Positions 1 through 4,991 of a stretch of DNA of 5,450 nt are shown piece by piece; position 1 is the stretch's first letter, and every line of letters begins with the position of its first letter. The position numbers and the translations under genes are program-made. This DNA is from Armatimonadota bacterium (GTDB lineage Bacteria; Armatimonadota; SYMT01): assembly GCA_020696885.1 (NCBI GenBank), contig JAJFMS010000562.1:1-5450 (forward strand), read 5' to 3'. The notes under the pieces were generated by a model that was not told the DNA's origin, did no database searches, and saw nothing but the letters and a program-made list of their open reading frames with translations.

Positions 1-312
1 GGCGCCACCTCGAAGCTGCTGCCGTCACGCCGGTTCGAAGGCTTCCAGCCGCCCCCGAAGCGGATCCAGGACGTGGAGGAGCATCACCTCGACTGGATTC
101 GCGCCTGCAAGGAGTCGCCGGGCTCCCGCACCGAGGCAGGCAGCAACTTCCAGTACGCCACCGCGTTGACGGAAATGGTGCTGCTGGGGAATCTCGCGCT
201 CCGGACCGGCAAGCGCATCGAGTGGGACGGCCCGAACGCCCGCGCCCTGAACGCGCCGGAAGCAGAGCCGCTCATCCGGAAGCAGTACCGGAAGGGCTTC
301 GGTCTGGAGTAG
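1..312 (+). CDS. Gfo/Idh/MocA-family oxidoreductase, C-terminal fragment (5' end outside window)
   Basis: The reading frame is open from base 1 to a TAG at 310-312, giving 103 residues without a start, so the gene begins upstream of the window. The fragment reads GATSKLLP near its N-terminus, then a PPPK segment, then an HHLDWIRACKES motif, a NFQYATALTEMVLLGNLALRTGK stretch broken here only by normal residue variation, and ends RKQYRKGFGLE. This order (H-H-x-x-W-I-x-A-C-K, then T-E-M-V-L-L-G-N with R-T-G-K and an E-W-D) is characteristic of the C-terminal domain of secreted or cytoplasmic Gfo/Idh/MocA oxidoreductases common in Planctomycetes and Gemmatimonadota. The family uses NAD(P) to oxidise or reduce sugars and related polyols. 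The Rossmann domain and catalytic Lys lie outside the window, so substrate cannot be inferred. A GTG at 73 is internal, not a start. Confidence 0.9.
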   Translation, partial: GATSKLLPSRRFEGFQPPPKRIQDVEEHHLDWIRACKESPGSRTEAGSNFQYATALTEMVLLGNLALRTGKRIEWDGPNARALNAPEAEPLIRKQYRKGFGLE

Positions 313-351
313 GACGGACCCCACCCCGCAGGCCCACAGGGCCCCCCGGCA

Positions 352-390
352 CCCCTCCCCAATTTCATTGAAGAGGGACCGGGGGGCGGT
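352..390. repeat. C/G-rich hairpin repeat, copy 1
   Basis: CCCTC (353-357) pairs with GAGGG (373-377), and inside it CAAT (360-363) pairs with ATTG (367-370) around a TTC loop; two positions between the stems are mismatched. It is followed by ACCGGGGGGCGG. Overall architecture matches the copy at 441-480, although the inner stem sequence differs. Confidence 0.6.
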
Positions 391-440
391 GGGATGGTGC
401 TGCTGGGCTGAGCGGGAGACCCCTCCCCGCCCTTCGGGCA

Positions 441-480
441 CCCCTCCCCATCCTATCGGATGGAGAGGGGCCGGGGGCGG
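441..480. repeat. C/G-rich hairpin repeat, copy 2
   Basis: CCCCTC (441-446) pairs with GAGGGG (465-470) and CCATCC (448-453) pairs with GGATGG (458-463) around a TATC loop. This is a 13-position stem with one C-A mismatch. It is followed by CCGGGGGCGG, as in copy 1. A short GCCC-TTC-GGGC stem (429-439) lies directly upstream. Hairpins of this composition are widespread intergenic repeats in GC-rich environmental bacteria; here it may also serve as a terminator between convergent genes. Confidence 0.7.
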
Positions 481-497
481 TAGGGACGGTGAGGCTT

Positions 498-527
498 GGC
501 CCAGGGGAGACCTTGTGCTGCTGGGCC
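498..527 (-). terminator. Possible terminator hairpin of the SpoIIM gene
   Basis: GGCCCAG (498-504) and CTGGGCC (521-527) form a perfect 7-bp stem with a 16-nt loop. It begins 8 nt beyond the stop codon of the minus-strand SpoIIM gene. No T-tract follows on that strand, so it is not a canonical intrinsic terminator; the position is the main support. Confidence 0.3.
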
Positions 528-535
528 GTTCGCGA

Positions 536-1588
536 TCACAGCGCCGGCAGGACCTTCGGGGCCTCTTCGTAGGCGATCAGCTCTTTCAGGAGCCCCGGCT
601 CGGGACCCCGGCCGCCGCGTGCGAAATACCAGGTCTGCGCCACCAGCGTCAGCATCGCGAATGCCAGCTTGGCCCACGGGGGGATGAATGCGGGCGGGGT
701 GATGAAGCCCTCGATGAGCCCTGCCACCACGAGCATCGCGCCCCCGCCCATCGCGAGGAGCACGGCCAGGCGGCCGCGTTCGATCAACGCGTCGCGGCGG
801 GAGCGGTTCCCGGGGGCCAGCACGGCACTGGCGATCAGGAATCCGGCGCCGCCCATCACGGCGATCGCGGAGAGCTCGATGATCCCGTGCGGCAAGATCA
901 GCGACCAGAAGGTGAGCGCCGTTTCCGGGCGCGTCATCGCCTCTCCCAGGATGCCGAGCATCATGCCGTTCTCGATCATGGCCCACGCCGTGGGGATCCC
1001 CAGGAACACGCCGCCGGCAAAGCAAGTGAGCCCGATGGCGATGTTGTGGGTCATGATGTACGAGCTGGTGATCGCCATCTCCGACGGGCCGATCTGGTGC
1101 CCGGTGGTGGTCTTCCAGTGCTCGCGGAGGATCGGCATCTGCTTCACCAGGCCGGCCGGCAGCATGTAGTAAGCGCCGGCGGGGTCCCGCTGGTTCAGCT
1201 CCCAGCCGAACAGGGCCGCCGCCAGCATCAACGCCCCGGCGACGGCGACGTATTTCCAGGTGTAGCGGAAGAGGCGTGGGAAGTCGATCCAGAGAAAGGT
1301 TAAGAGATCCCGGGCCTGGAACCGACGGGAGCGGTAGACCTGGGCATAGGCGCGCGCGACCAGGTCGTTGAGGTACTCCAGCACCTCGGCGTTGGCGGTC
1401 TTGGCGCGTGCCGTCACCAGGTCCGAGGAGGCGCGGCGGTAGAGCGTGCCGAACTCTCGCACTTCGGCGGTGGACAGCTTGCGGAGCCCGCCCTCCTCCA
1501 CGCGCTCGAGCAGCACCTCCAGCCGCCGCCAGCCTTCCTGACGCCGGTGCAAGAACTGGTTAAGATCGGTCGTACGGGCAATGGCCAA
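536..1588 (-). CDS. Stage II sporulation protein M (SpoIIM/DUF95) family membrane protein
   Basis: The 350-residue product starts with a soluble, charged helical region (about 1-110) that includes LNQFLHRRQEGWRRLE, typical of SpoIIM-family N-termini. Several membrane segments follow (about 112-130, 175-203, 225-258, 272-296, 305-323). The family hallmark LPHGIIEL is at 232-239, and THNIAIGL at 180-187 corresponds to the usual NN-containing segment, with His in place of the first Asn. In Bacillus, SpoIIM belongs to the peptidoglycan-remodelling engulfment complex. In non-sporulating bacteria the family is found beside RDD, MoxR and DUF58 genes and its function is unsettled. The start is TTG at 1588: minus-strand GAGGT (1598-1594) lies 5 nt upstream, and the resulting N-terminus has the family's usual length. 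It is divergent from the RDD gene, 22 bp away. A sporulation role is not implied. Confidence 0.93.
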   Translation of the reverse strand: MAIARTTDLNQFLHRRQEGWRRLEVLLERVEEGGLRKLSTAEVREFGTLYRRASSDLVTARAKTANAEVLEYLNDLVARAYAQVYRSRRFQARDLLTFLWIDFPRLFRYTWKYVAVAGALMLAAALFGWELNQRDPAGAYYMLPAGLVKQMPILREHWKTTTGHQIGPSEMAITSSYIMTHNIAIGLTCFAGGVFLGIPTAWAMIENGMMLGILGEAMTRPETALTFWSLILPHGIIELSAIAVMGGAGFLIASAVLAPGNRSRRDALIERGRLAVLLAMGGGAMLVVAGLIEGFITPPAFIPPWAKLAFAMLTLVAQTWYFARGGRGPEPGLLKELIAYEEAPKVLPAL

Positions 1589-1593
1589 CGGGC

Positions 1594-1598
1594 ACCTC
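1594..1598 (-). promoter_or_regulatory. Ribosome binding site deciding the SpoIIM TTG start
   Basis: On the minus strand this reads GAGGT, followed by GCCCG and then TTG. The 5-nt spacing is ideal for a Shine-Dalgarno site, and no ATG or GTG precedes it usefully in this frame. It sits between the two divergent start codons. Confidence 0.6.
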
Positions 1599-1610
1599 GT
1601 CGAGAAGTCA

Positions 1611-2429
1611 ATGAAGAACGAGCATCGCGTTCTAACGCCGGAAAGTGTGGAGTTCGTCTACGAGCTCGGCGGGTTGGGGAGCCGGATGGTGGCGGCCTTC
1701 ATCGACCACGCGATCCTCGCCCTGGTGCTGACCACCCTCTGGCTGGTGGGCTGTGTACTCATCATACCGGCGATGGCGTTCGCTGGGGTGATCGCTTCGG
1801 CCGCGATCGTCGGGACCTTCGCGCTCTATTTCGGCTACTTTGCGTACTTCGAGTGGCGCTGGAACGGTCAGACGCCGGGCAAACGGGCGATGGACCTCCG
1901 CGTGATCGACGATCGCGGCATGAACATCGACGCGTTCCAGGCGCTCACCCGGAATCTTTTCCGCATCGTGGACATGATGCCCTTTCTCTTTGCGGCGGAC
2001 TTCCTCGCTTTCGGGTTCTACGCGTTCGGCGGCATCGCGGCCTGGCTGAGCCCGCGGCAGAAGCGCCTGGGAGACTGGGCGGCGGGCACCCTGGTGGTGC
2101 GGACCCGCAAGCGGGTAATGCCCAGCGCGATCATCGCGCCCAACGAGAAGTACAACACGCTCCAGGAAGATCTCTCCCTGCGGCATCGTATCCGGCGCAG
2201 CCTCTCGCTGGACGAGCGGGAACTGCTCCTCCAGCTTTGTCTCCGGCGCAACGAGCTGGAGTTCGAAGGACGTCAGGCCCTGTTCGCCGACGCGTCCGCG
2301 CTGCTCGAAGAGCGGCTAGAGATCACCCGCGAGCCGTTCATGAGCGAGGAGAAGTTCGTGCAGAACATCGTGGCCGTGGCGTTGGATGAGACGCGTGGAG
2401 CCCTGGTTGATGCGAGCAGAAGCCGCTGA
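1611..2429 (+). CDS. RDD-family membrane protein with cytosolic C-terminal extension
   Basis: From ATG at 1611 the product is 272 residues. An N-terminal strand-like LTPESVEFVYELGGLGSR leads to the first helix, with the family's Arg at R25 and Asp at D32 (SRMVAAFID). Membrane segments lie at about 27-55, 57-80 and 121-147. GQTPGKRAMDLRVI (86-99) and RLGDWAAGTLVV (152-163) are the diagnostic RDD motifs. Residues about 175-272 are hydrophilic and helical (DERELLLQLCLRRNELE), an extension seen in RDD proteins encoded beside SpoIIM. An in-frame ATG at 1581 would add ten residues and overlap the SpoIIM start by 8 bp; 1611 is preferred because MKNEHRVLTPE fits the family N-terminus, though its ribosome site (GAGAAG, 3 nt away) is weak. 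RDD proteins have been linked to transport in a few cases, but the function here is unknown. Confidence 0.92.
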   Translation: MKNEHRVLTPESVEFVYELGGLGSRMVAAFIDHAILALVLTTLWLVGCVLIIPAMAFAGVIASAAIVGTFALYFGYFAYFEWRWNGQTPGKRAMDLRVIDDRGMNIDAFQALTRNLFRIVDMMPFLFAADFLAFGFYAFGGIAAWLSPRQKRLGDWAAGTLVVRTRKRVMPSAIIAPNEKYNTLQEDLSLRHRIRRSLSLDERELLLQLCLRRNELEFEGRQALFADASALLEERLEITREPFMSEEKFVQNIVAVALDETRGALVDASRSR

Positions 2430-2436
2430 TTGGCAC

Positions 2437-2558
2437 GGAGTGATGGAGTATTGGAGTATTGGAGTATTGGAGTATTGGAGTATTGGAGTATTGGAGTATT
2501 GGGATAGCGCGGCCGTGGGCCGCACCGGCGGTCCACCACTCCACCACTCCACCACTCC
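2437..2558. repeat. Inverted octamer-array element 1 (GGAGTNNT family)
   Basis: The left arm is eight uninterrupted octamers: one GGAGTGAT (2437-2444) and seven identical GGAGTATT (2445-2500). The right arm is three identical inverted octamers, ACCACTCC (2535-2558), equal to GGAGTGGT on the other strand. Between them lies a 34-bp centre (2501-2534) with a perfect GCGGCC-GTG-GGCCGC stem. The arms pair at GGAGT/ACTCC in each unit and mismatch at the two variable bases, so a transcript would fold into a rod with regularly spaced internal loops. The array starts 7 nt after the RDD stop codon and ends 21 nt before the DUF2752 ATG. Confidence 0.95.
2509..2523. repeat. Core stem of octamer element 1
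   Basis: GCGGCC and GGCCGC form a 6-bp perfect stem around GTG. On the minus strand the surrounding centre contains CCGGTGCGGCC followed by CGGCCGC two bases later. The same string occurs on the plus strand in the element at 3738-3835, so the two centres are homologous and inverted relative to each other. Confidence 0.8.
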
Positions 2559-2579
2559 ACCCAACCCTCCAGTCATTCG

Positions 2580-3008
2580 ATGGCCGCGTTCATCTCCCAA
2601 CTCATCCGCAGCCGCTGGACAAACCTCGCCGCGGTCGCCGTGATCGTGGCGGCCCTGCTGCTGCCGCCGGACCGAGGGTTCGGGCTGCCGCTCTGCCAGT
2701 TCCGGAGTATGACGCACCTACCGTGCCTCGCCTGCGGGCTCACCCGGAGTTACATTGCGCTGGCACATCTGGACGTGTCACGAGGGGCCTTCTACCACCC
2801 GTTGGGGCTGGTGCTGTTTCCGTTCACGCTGTTCGTAGGGGCGATGGTACTGGTGCGCGAGCCGGTGCGTGCGCGAGTCGCGGGGTGGGTGGAGCGGCAA
2901 CGCCTCCCGCTGAACCGGATCGGCGCGGCGCTGCTGGTGTTTTTCATCGTCTATGGCTTTGGTCGGATGGCATGGCTGCTGGTGACCCGGCAGCCTTCGC
3001 CCTGGTAG
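2580..3008 (+). CDS. DUF2752 family membrane protein
   Basis: The 142-residue protein has an N-terminal membrane segment (about 13-29), then C39 and the family signature PCLACGLTR (48-56), followed by the usual A-x-L-x-x-x-D and HPLG (73-76). Hydrophobic helices follow at about 74-92 and 113-136. This Cys-x-x-Cys-Gly-Leu-Thr-Arg signature identifies DUF2752, a family of small membrane proteins of unknown function found widely in bacteria; the paired cysteines suggest metal or redox chemistry, but this is unproven. The ATG at 2580 is the only start that keeps the first helix complete. No Shine-Dalgarno sequence is visible upstream; the preceding 20 nt are C-rich and directly follow octamer element 1, so translation may depend on structure opening or on a leaderless or coupled mode. 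Confidence 0.9.
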   Translation: MAAFISQLIRSRWTNLAAVAVIVAALLLPPDRGFGLPLCQFRSMTHLPCLACGLTRSYIALAHLDVSRGAFYHPLGLVLFPFTLFVGAMVLVREPVRARVAGWVERQRLPLNRIGAALLVFFIVYGFGRMAWLLVTRQPSPW

Positions 3009-3021
3009 GGCGTAGAGCGGC

Positions 3022-3098
3022 CATAATGCGTGTAGCTTGATGCGTAAAGGCCAGCGCGCGGAAGCGGTTTCCTTACACATTACGAATTACGCATCACG
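3022..3098. repeat. Inverted heptamer-array element (CGTRATN-like)
   Basis: The left arm reads as four heptamers, CATAATG, CGTGTAG, CTTGATG, CGTAAAG (3022-3049). The right arm, read on the minus strand from 3098 back to 3071, is CGTGATG, CGTAATT, CGTAATG, TGTAAGG. Aligned over 28 positions the arms match at 18. The clearest inverted match is TGATGCGTAA (3038-3047) with TTACGCATCA (3087-3096). The 21-bp centre (3050-3070) is GC-rich, and GGAA (3060-3063) can pair with TTCC (3069-3072). The design resembles the octamer elements, but the unit has a different length and sequence. Confidence 0.65.
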
Positions 3099-3132
3099 CA
3101 CCGGCGCCCCGCAAGGACCATCGACCGCAGCC

Positions 3133-3148
3133 GGAGTAATGGAGTAGC
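3133..3148. repeat. Two-unit remnant of the GGAGTNNT array
   Basis: GGAGTAAT is followed directly by GGAGTAGC, which departs from the consensus only in the last base. No inverted partner arm is visible nearby. It lies between the heptamer element and the B-box gene, and is probably a decayed or nascent octamer array. Confidence 0.6.
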
Positions 3149-3214
3149 GGCGATCCGGCGTATCATTGGCTGTTGGATCGAACGTTCTCTGGCTCGTAGA
3201 CCGCACTGAATACC

Positions 3215-3664
3215 GTGGCCACCTGTACCAACCACCCCGCCGATGACGCCGCGCAGCCGTGTACGCGCTGCGAGCGCCCTTTCTGCGACCGTTGCCTGGC
3301 CGAGTTGTTGGGGCAGCGGCTGTGCGTGGAATGCAAGGCCGGCTACCTCTCCGAGTTGGTGGGGCCGGACGAGTCGGGTGGGGAGCGGGCTGCCTATGCG
3401 GTCCCGCCGGAGCGGCGGGTGCGGCATCCGTACGCGCTGCTGGCGCTGGTGATCCCGGTGATAGGATACGTCACGTTCGTCTGCTCCCCGGTGACGGGGG
3501 CAGTGGGCCTTTGGCTCGGAGCGCGAGCGTTGCGGGACATCAACGCCAGCGGGCACTACTCCGGCCGGACCCTGGCCCTGGCCGGGATGGTGGTGTCCGG
3601 CGGCGTCCTGGTGACGTGGGTGGTCGCGGTAGCTGCGACGCTCCTGTTCCGCATCATGGGCTGA
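3215..3664 (+). CDS. B-box zinc-finger membrane protein with DUF4190-like C-terminus
   Basis: The 149-residue product begins with a B-box-type zinc module. Eight likely ligands are C4, H7, C16, C19, C24, C27, C37 and C40, in the order C-x2-H, C-x2-C, C-x2-C, C-x2-C, which would suit two cross-braced zinc ions. A polar linker (about 45-71) leads to two membrane helices (about 73-101 and 120-145). LGARALRDI (101-109) between the helices and the following SGHYSGRTLALAGMVVSG resemble the DUF4190 pattern of a short loop ending in G-x-x-L-A-x-A-G. The start is GTG at 3215: a TAG lies six codons upstream in frame and the first zinc ligand is residue 4. No Shine-Dalgarno site is visible. Its role is unknown; the zinc module probably binds a protein partner at the cytosolic membrane face. 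Confidence 0.82.
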   Translation: MATCTNHPADDAAQPCTRCERPFCDRCLAELLGQRLCVECKAGYLSELVGPDESGGERAAYAVPPERRVRHPYALLALVIPVIGYVTFVCSPVTGAVGLWLGARALRDINASGHYSGRTLALAGMVVSGGVLVTWVVAVAATLLFRIMG

Positions 3665-3737
3665 ATCTGGCGGCCGAGTAGTCTCAACACAGCGAGATGG
3701 CGCGCAAGATGCGCAGAATCGACGGTGTGACCGGGGC

Positions 3738-3835
3738 GGGGTGATGGAGTAGTGGAGTATGGGAGTAATGCGGACCGGTGCGGCCATTCGGCCGCCTTCT
3801 TCCAGCACTCCATTACTCCAGCACTCCATTACTCC
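3738..3835. repeat. Inverted octamer-array element 2 (GGAGTNNT family)
   Basis: The left arm has four contiguous octamers: GGGGTGAT, GGAGTAGT, GGAGTATG and GGAGTAAT (3738-3769). The right arm has four inverted octamers, AGCACTCC, ATTACTCC, AGCACTCC, ATTACTCC (3804-3835), so its true period is 16 bp. The centre is 34 bp (3770-3803), the same length as in element 1, and contains GCGGCC-ATTC-GGCCGC (3780-3795). The element starts 73 nt after the B-box gene stop and ends 26 nt before the next ATG. Confidence 0.93.
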
Positions 3836-3851
3836 CCTTTGGTTCTGGGTT

Positions 3852-3860
3852 AGGGAGGGA
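3852..3860 (+). promoter_or_regulatory. Strong Shine-Dalgarno site for the 3862 start
   Basis: AGGGAGGGA lies just upstream of ATG 3862. It is the best ribosome site in the window, with somewhat short spacing (3-5 nt). It fixes the start at 3862 rather than at the in-frame ATG at 3778, which would fall inside octamer element 2. Confidence 0.7.
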
Positions 3861-3861
3861 C

Positions 3862-4425
3862 ATGGAAGGTAACTGCCCGAAGTGCCGGGTGCGTCTGGAG
3901 CTTCCCGCTTCGGGCGTCTACCAATGCGAGCGCTGCAAGTCCCGGTTTGAGGTTGCGCTGGGATCCCCCCACCCGCCGGCGCCGCCCGCTCCCGCGCTGG
4001 GCGCGGCATGGCCGGCCTGGGGAGGGCCGGCCGGGGCGCCGGGGGGGCCGCCGCCCGCCATGCCGCTGGAAGGCGGCCGCCTGTGCACCACGCACGTGGA
4101 AGGCCGCGCGTACTGCCCCAAGTGCTTCGACCTGCTCTATAGCCGCGGCGCCCTGGGGTTCGCCCAGCGGCAGTTCACGGCGCCGGGCATCACCCTGGCG
4201 TTGGGGCTCGCCGCGCTGTTCCTCCTCTGCCTGTGCTTCCCGCTCTCGATCCCGGTGGGCGTGGGCGGCCTGGTTACCGGCGCGCGGGCGCTCCGGGAGC
4301 ACCGCGCACGCCCGGAGCTGCCGAACCGCGGGCTGACCGTAGGCGGAATGGCGCTCTCCGGCATCTCGATCGTGGGCAGCGTGATCATCATCGGCGTGAT
4401 CGTCTGGTTCTCGATGAACCGCTGA
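3862..4425 (+). CDS. Zinc-ribbon membrane protein with DUF4190-like C-terminus
   Basis: The 187-residue product opens with a compact zinc ribbon, ligands C5, C8, C22 and C25 (CPKC...CERC), of the MJ0042/zinc-ribbon type. A Pro/Ala/Gly-rich linker (35-68) follows. A second short cluster, C75-x2-H78 and C85-x2-C88, looks like a B-box with its central part missing, but could still bind one zinc. Two membrane helices (about 109-138 and 160-183) flank TGARALREH (139-147) and the RGLTVGGMALSG loop, matching the GARALRD and RTLALAGMVVSG strings of the upstream B-box protein; the two C-terminal halves are therefore paralogous. A strong ribosome site sets the ATG at 3862. The next gene follows after 28 bp, so the two are probably co-transcribed. 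Function is unknown; a membrane-anchored zinc-dependent protein-binding role is only an inference. Confidence 0.82.
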   Translation: MEGNCPKCRVRLELPASGVYQCERCKSRFEVALGSPHPPAPPAPALGAAWPAWGGPAGAPGGPPPAMPLEGGRLCTTHVEGRAYCPKCFDLLYSRGALGFAQRQFTAPGITLALGLAALFLLCLCFPLSIPVGVGGLVTGARALREHRARPELPNRGLTVGGMALSGISIVGSVIIIGVIVWFSMNR

Positions 4426-4453
4426 ACATCGTAACTGAGAGGATGACGACGCG

Positions 4454-4984
4454 ATGACCCCCGAGTTAGACACTCCACTGGACGTGATGGAGATCGGCGG
4501 CGGACGCCGGTTAGCGGTAAGCCGCGACGGGCTGTGCGTAGAATCGCGTTCCGGCGGAACGTGGACGCGCGCTCGCGTCATCCCGTATGACGATGTCCGC
4601 GCCCTCTACCGCTATCAGACCACCGACTGGGGTTCATTGGTGCTCCTCGGCGGGCTCTGGGTCGTGCTGCTGCTGGTGCTGCTGGTGGCGGCGGCCGTGG
4701 CGCGGTGGTCAGCAGGGCTGAGTATCGGGTCCGCCGCGGCGCTGACCGTGCTGTTCGTGGTCCTGGGCATCGTGCGCGGCCGGAACGTGCCGCTTCGGCT
4801 CCTCCGCATCGAGGCCTACAGCGGCGCCCTTCAGGTGCCGGAGCGCTCTCCCGCCTTCTTCGCGAGCCTCGCGGCCCAGGTCCATCCCGCCGCCAGTCCG
4901 GCCCCAGCGGCGCCTTCACCGGCGCCCGCAGTGGAACCACCGCCGGTCCCTGTAGACTTACCTGACGAGAGCAGAAACCACTAA
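4454..4984 (+). CDS. Unrecognised two-helix membrane protein with Pro/Ala-rich tail
   Basis: The 176-residue product is not confidently assigned to a family. It has an N-terminal polar domain (1-60) rich in strand-like segments (GGRRLAVSRDGLCVESRSG, then RARVIPYDDVRALYRYQ), two adjacent membrane helices (about 62-84 and 88-107), a second polar segment (110-143: LRLLRIEAYSGALQVPERSPAFFASLAAQ), and a Pro/Ala tail (144-170). Strand-like halves flanking a helical hairpin, with I-P-Y-D-D-V before it and a closing F-F-A-S-L-A helix, recall bacterial PH-like membrane proteins in which the fold is interrupted by the hairpin. This is a pattern-based guess. The ATG at 4454 has GAGAGGA (4437-4443) 10 nt upstream. 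It follows the zinc-ribbon gene by 28 bp, suggesting an operon. Confidence 0.75.
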   Translation: MTPELDTPLDVMEIGGGRRLAVSRDGLCVESRSGGTWTRARVIPYDDVRALYRYQTTDWGSLVLLGGLWVVLLLVLLVAAAVARWSAGLSIGSAAALTVLFVVLGIVRGRNVPLRLLRIEAYSGALQVPERSPAFFASLAAQVHPAASPAPAAPSPAPAVEPPPVPVDLPDESRNH

Positions 4985-4991
4985 CGGGGAT

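Larger units (their letters stand above)
313..535. other. Convergent intergenic gap with C/G-rich hairpin repeats
   Basis: This 223-bp gap lies between two converging genes and no convincing gene is seen in it. A short stem (GGCCC-ACA-GGGCC, 331-343) lies 18 nt after the oxidoreductase stop. CCCCTCCCC occurs three times (352-360, 420-428, 441-449). The first and third copies each open a hairpin followed by a CCGGGGG(G)CGG tail. GTGCTGCTGGGC occurs twice (397-408 and 515-526), and GGGAGACC also occurs twice (414-421 and 505-512), suggesting partial duplication of a roughly 90-bp segment. The stems could end transcription from both sides, but no T-run follows any of them. Confidence 0.7.

Noticed and set aside
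368..1303. A 311-codon open frame on the plus strand opposite the SpoIIM gene
   Set aside because: Its translation is rich in Arg, Gly, His and Asp with no domain or hydrophobic core. It lies antisense to a clear SpoIIM gene, and such long shadows are expected at this GC content.
1581..1610. ATG 1581 as the start of the RDD gene
   Set aside because: It would overlap the SpoIIM start, has no ribosome site, and adds ten residues not expected at the family N-terminus. It is not excluded.
1540..1660. Sigma-70-like promoters between or near the divergent SpoIIM and RDD starts
   Set aside because: No pair of -35 and -10 boxes with sensible spacing stands out in this GC-rich stretch, so none is annotated.
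1632..2186. A 184-codon minus-strand open frame within the RDD gene
   Set aside because: It is antisense to all the RDD motifs and has the Arg/His/Glu-rich composition of a shadow frame.
2437..2558. A CRISPR array
   Set aside because: The units are 8 bp with no spacers and inverted arms, and no cas gene is nearby.
3694..3716. A terminator stem after the B-box gene around GCGC repeats
   Set aside because: Only a 4-bp GCGC pairing is visible and no T-run follows, which is too weak to report as a feature.
3778..3861. A longer N-terminus for the zinc-ribbon protein starting at ATG 3778
   Set aside because: The extra 28 codons would be encoded by the centre and right arm of octamer element 2, whereas ATG 3862 has a strong ribosome site and begins directly before the zinc ribbon.
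3080..4009. A 309-codon open frame on the minus strand over the B-box gene and octamer element 2
   Set aside because: It covers repeats on one side and the antisense of two zinc-finger genes, and its product is low-complexity and Pro/Arg-rich with no recognisable motif.
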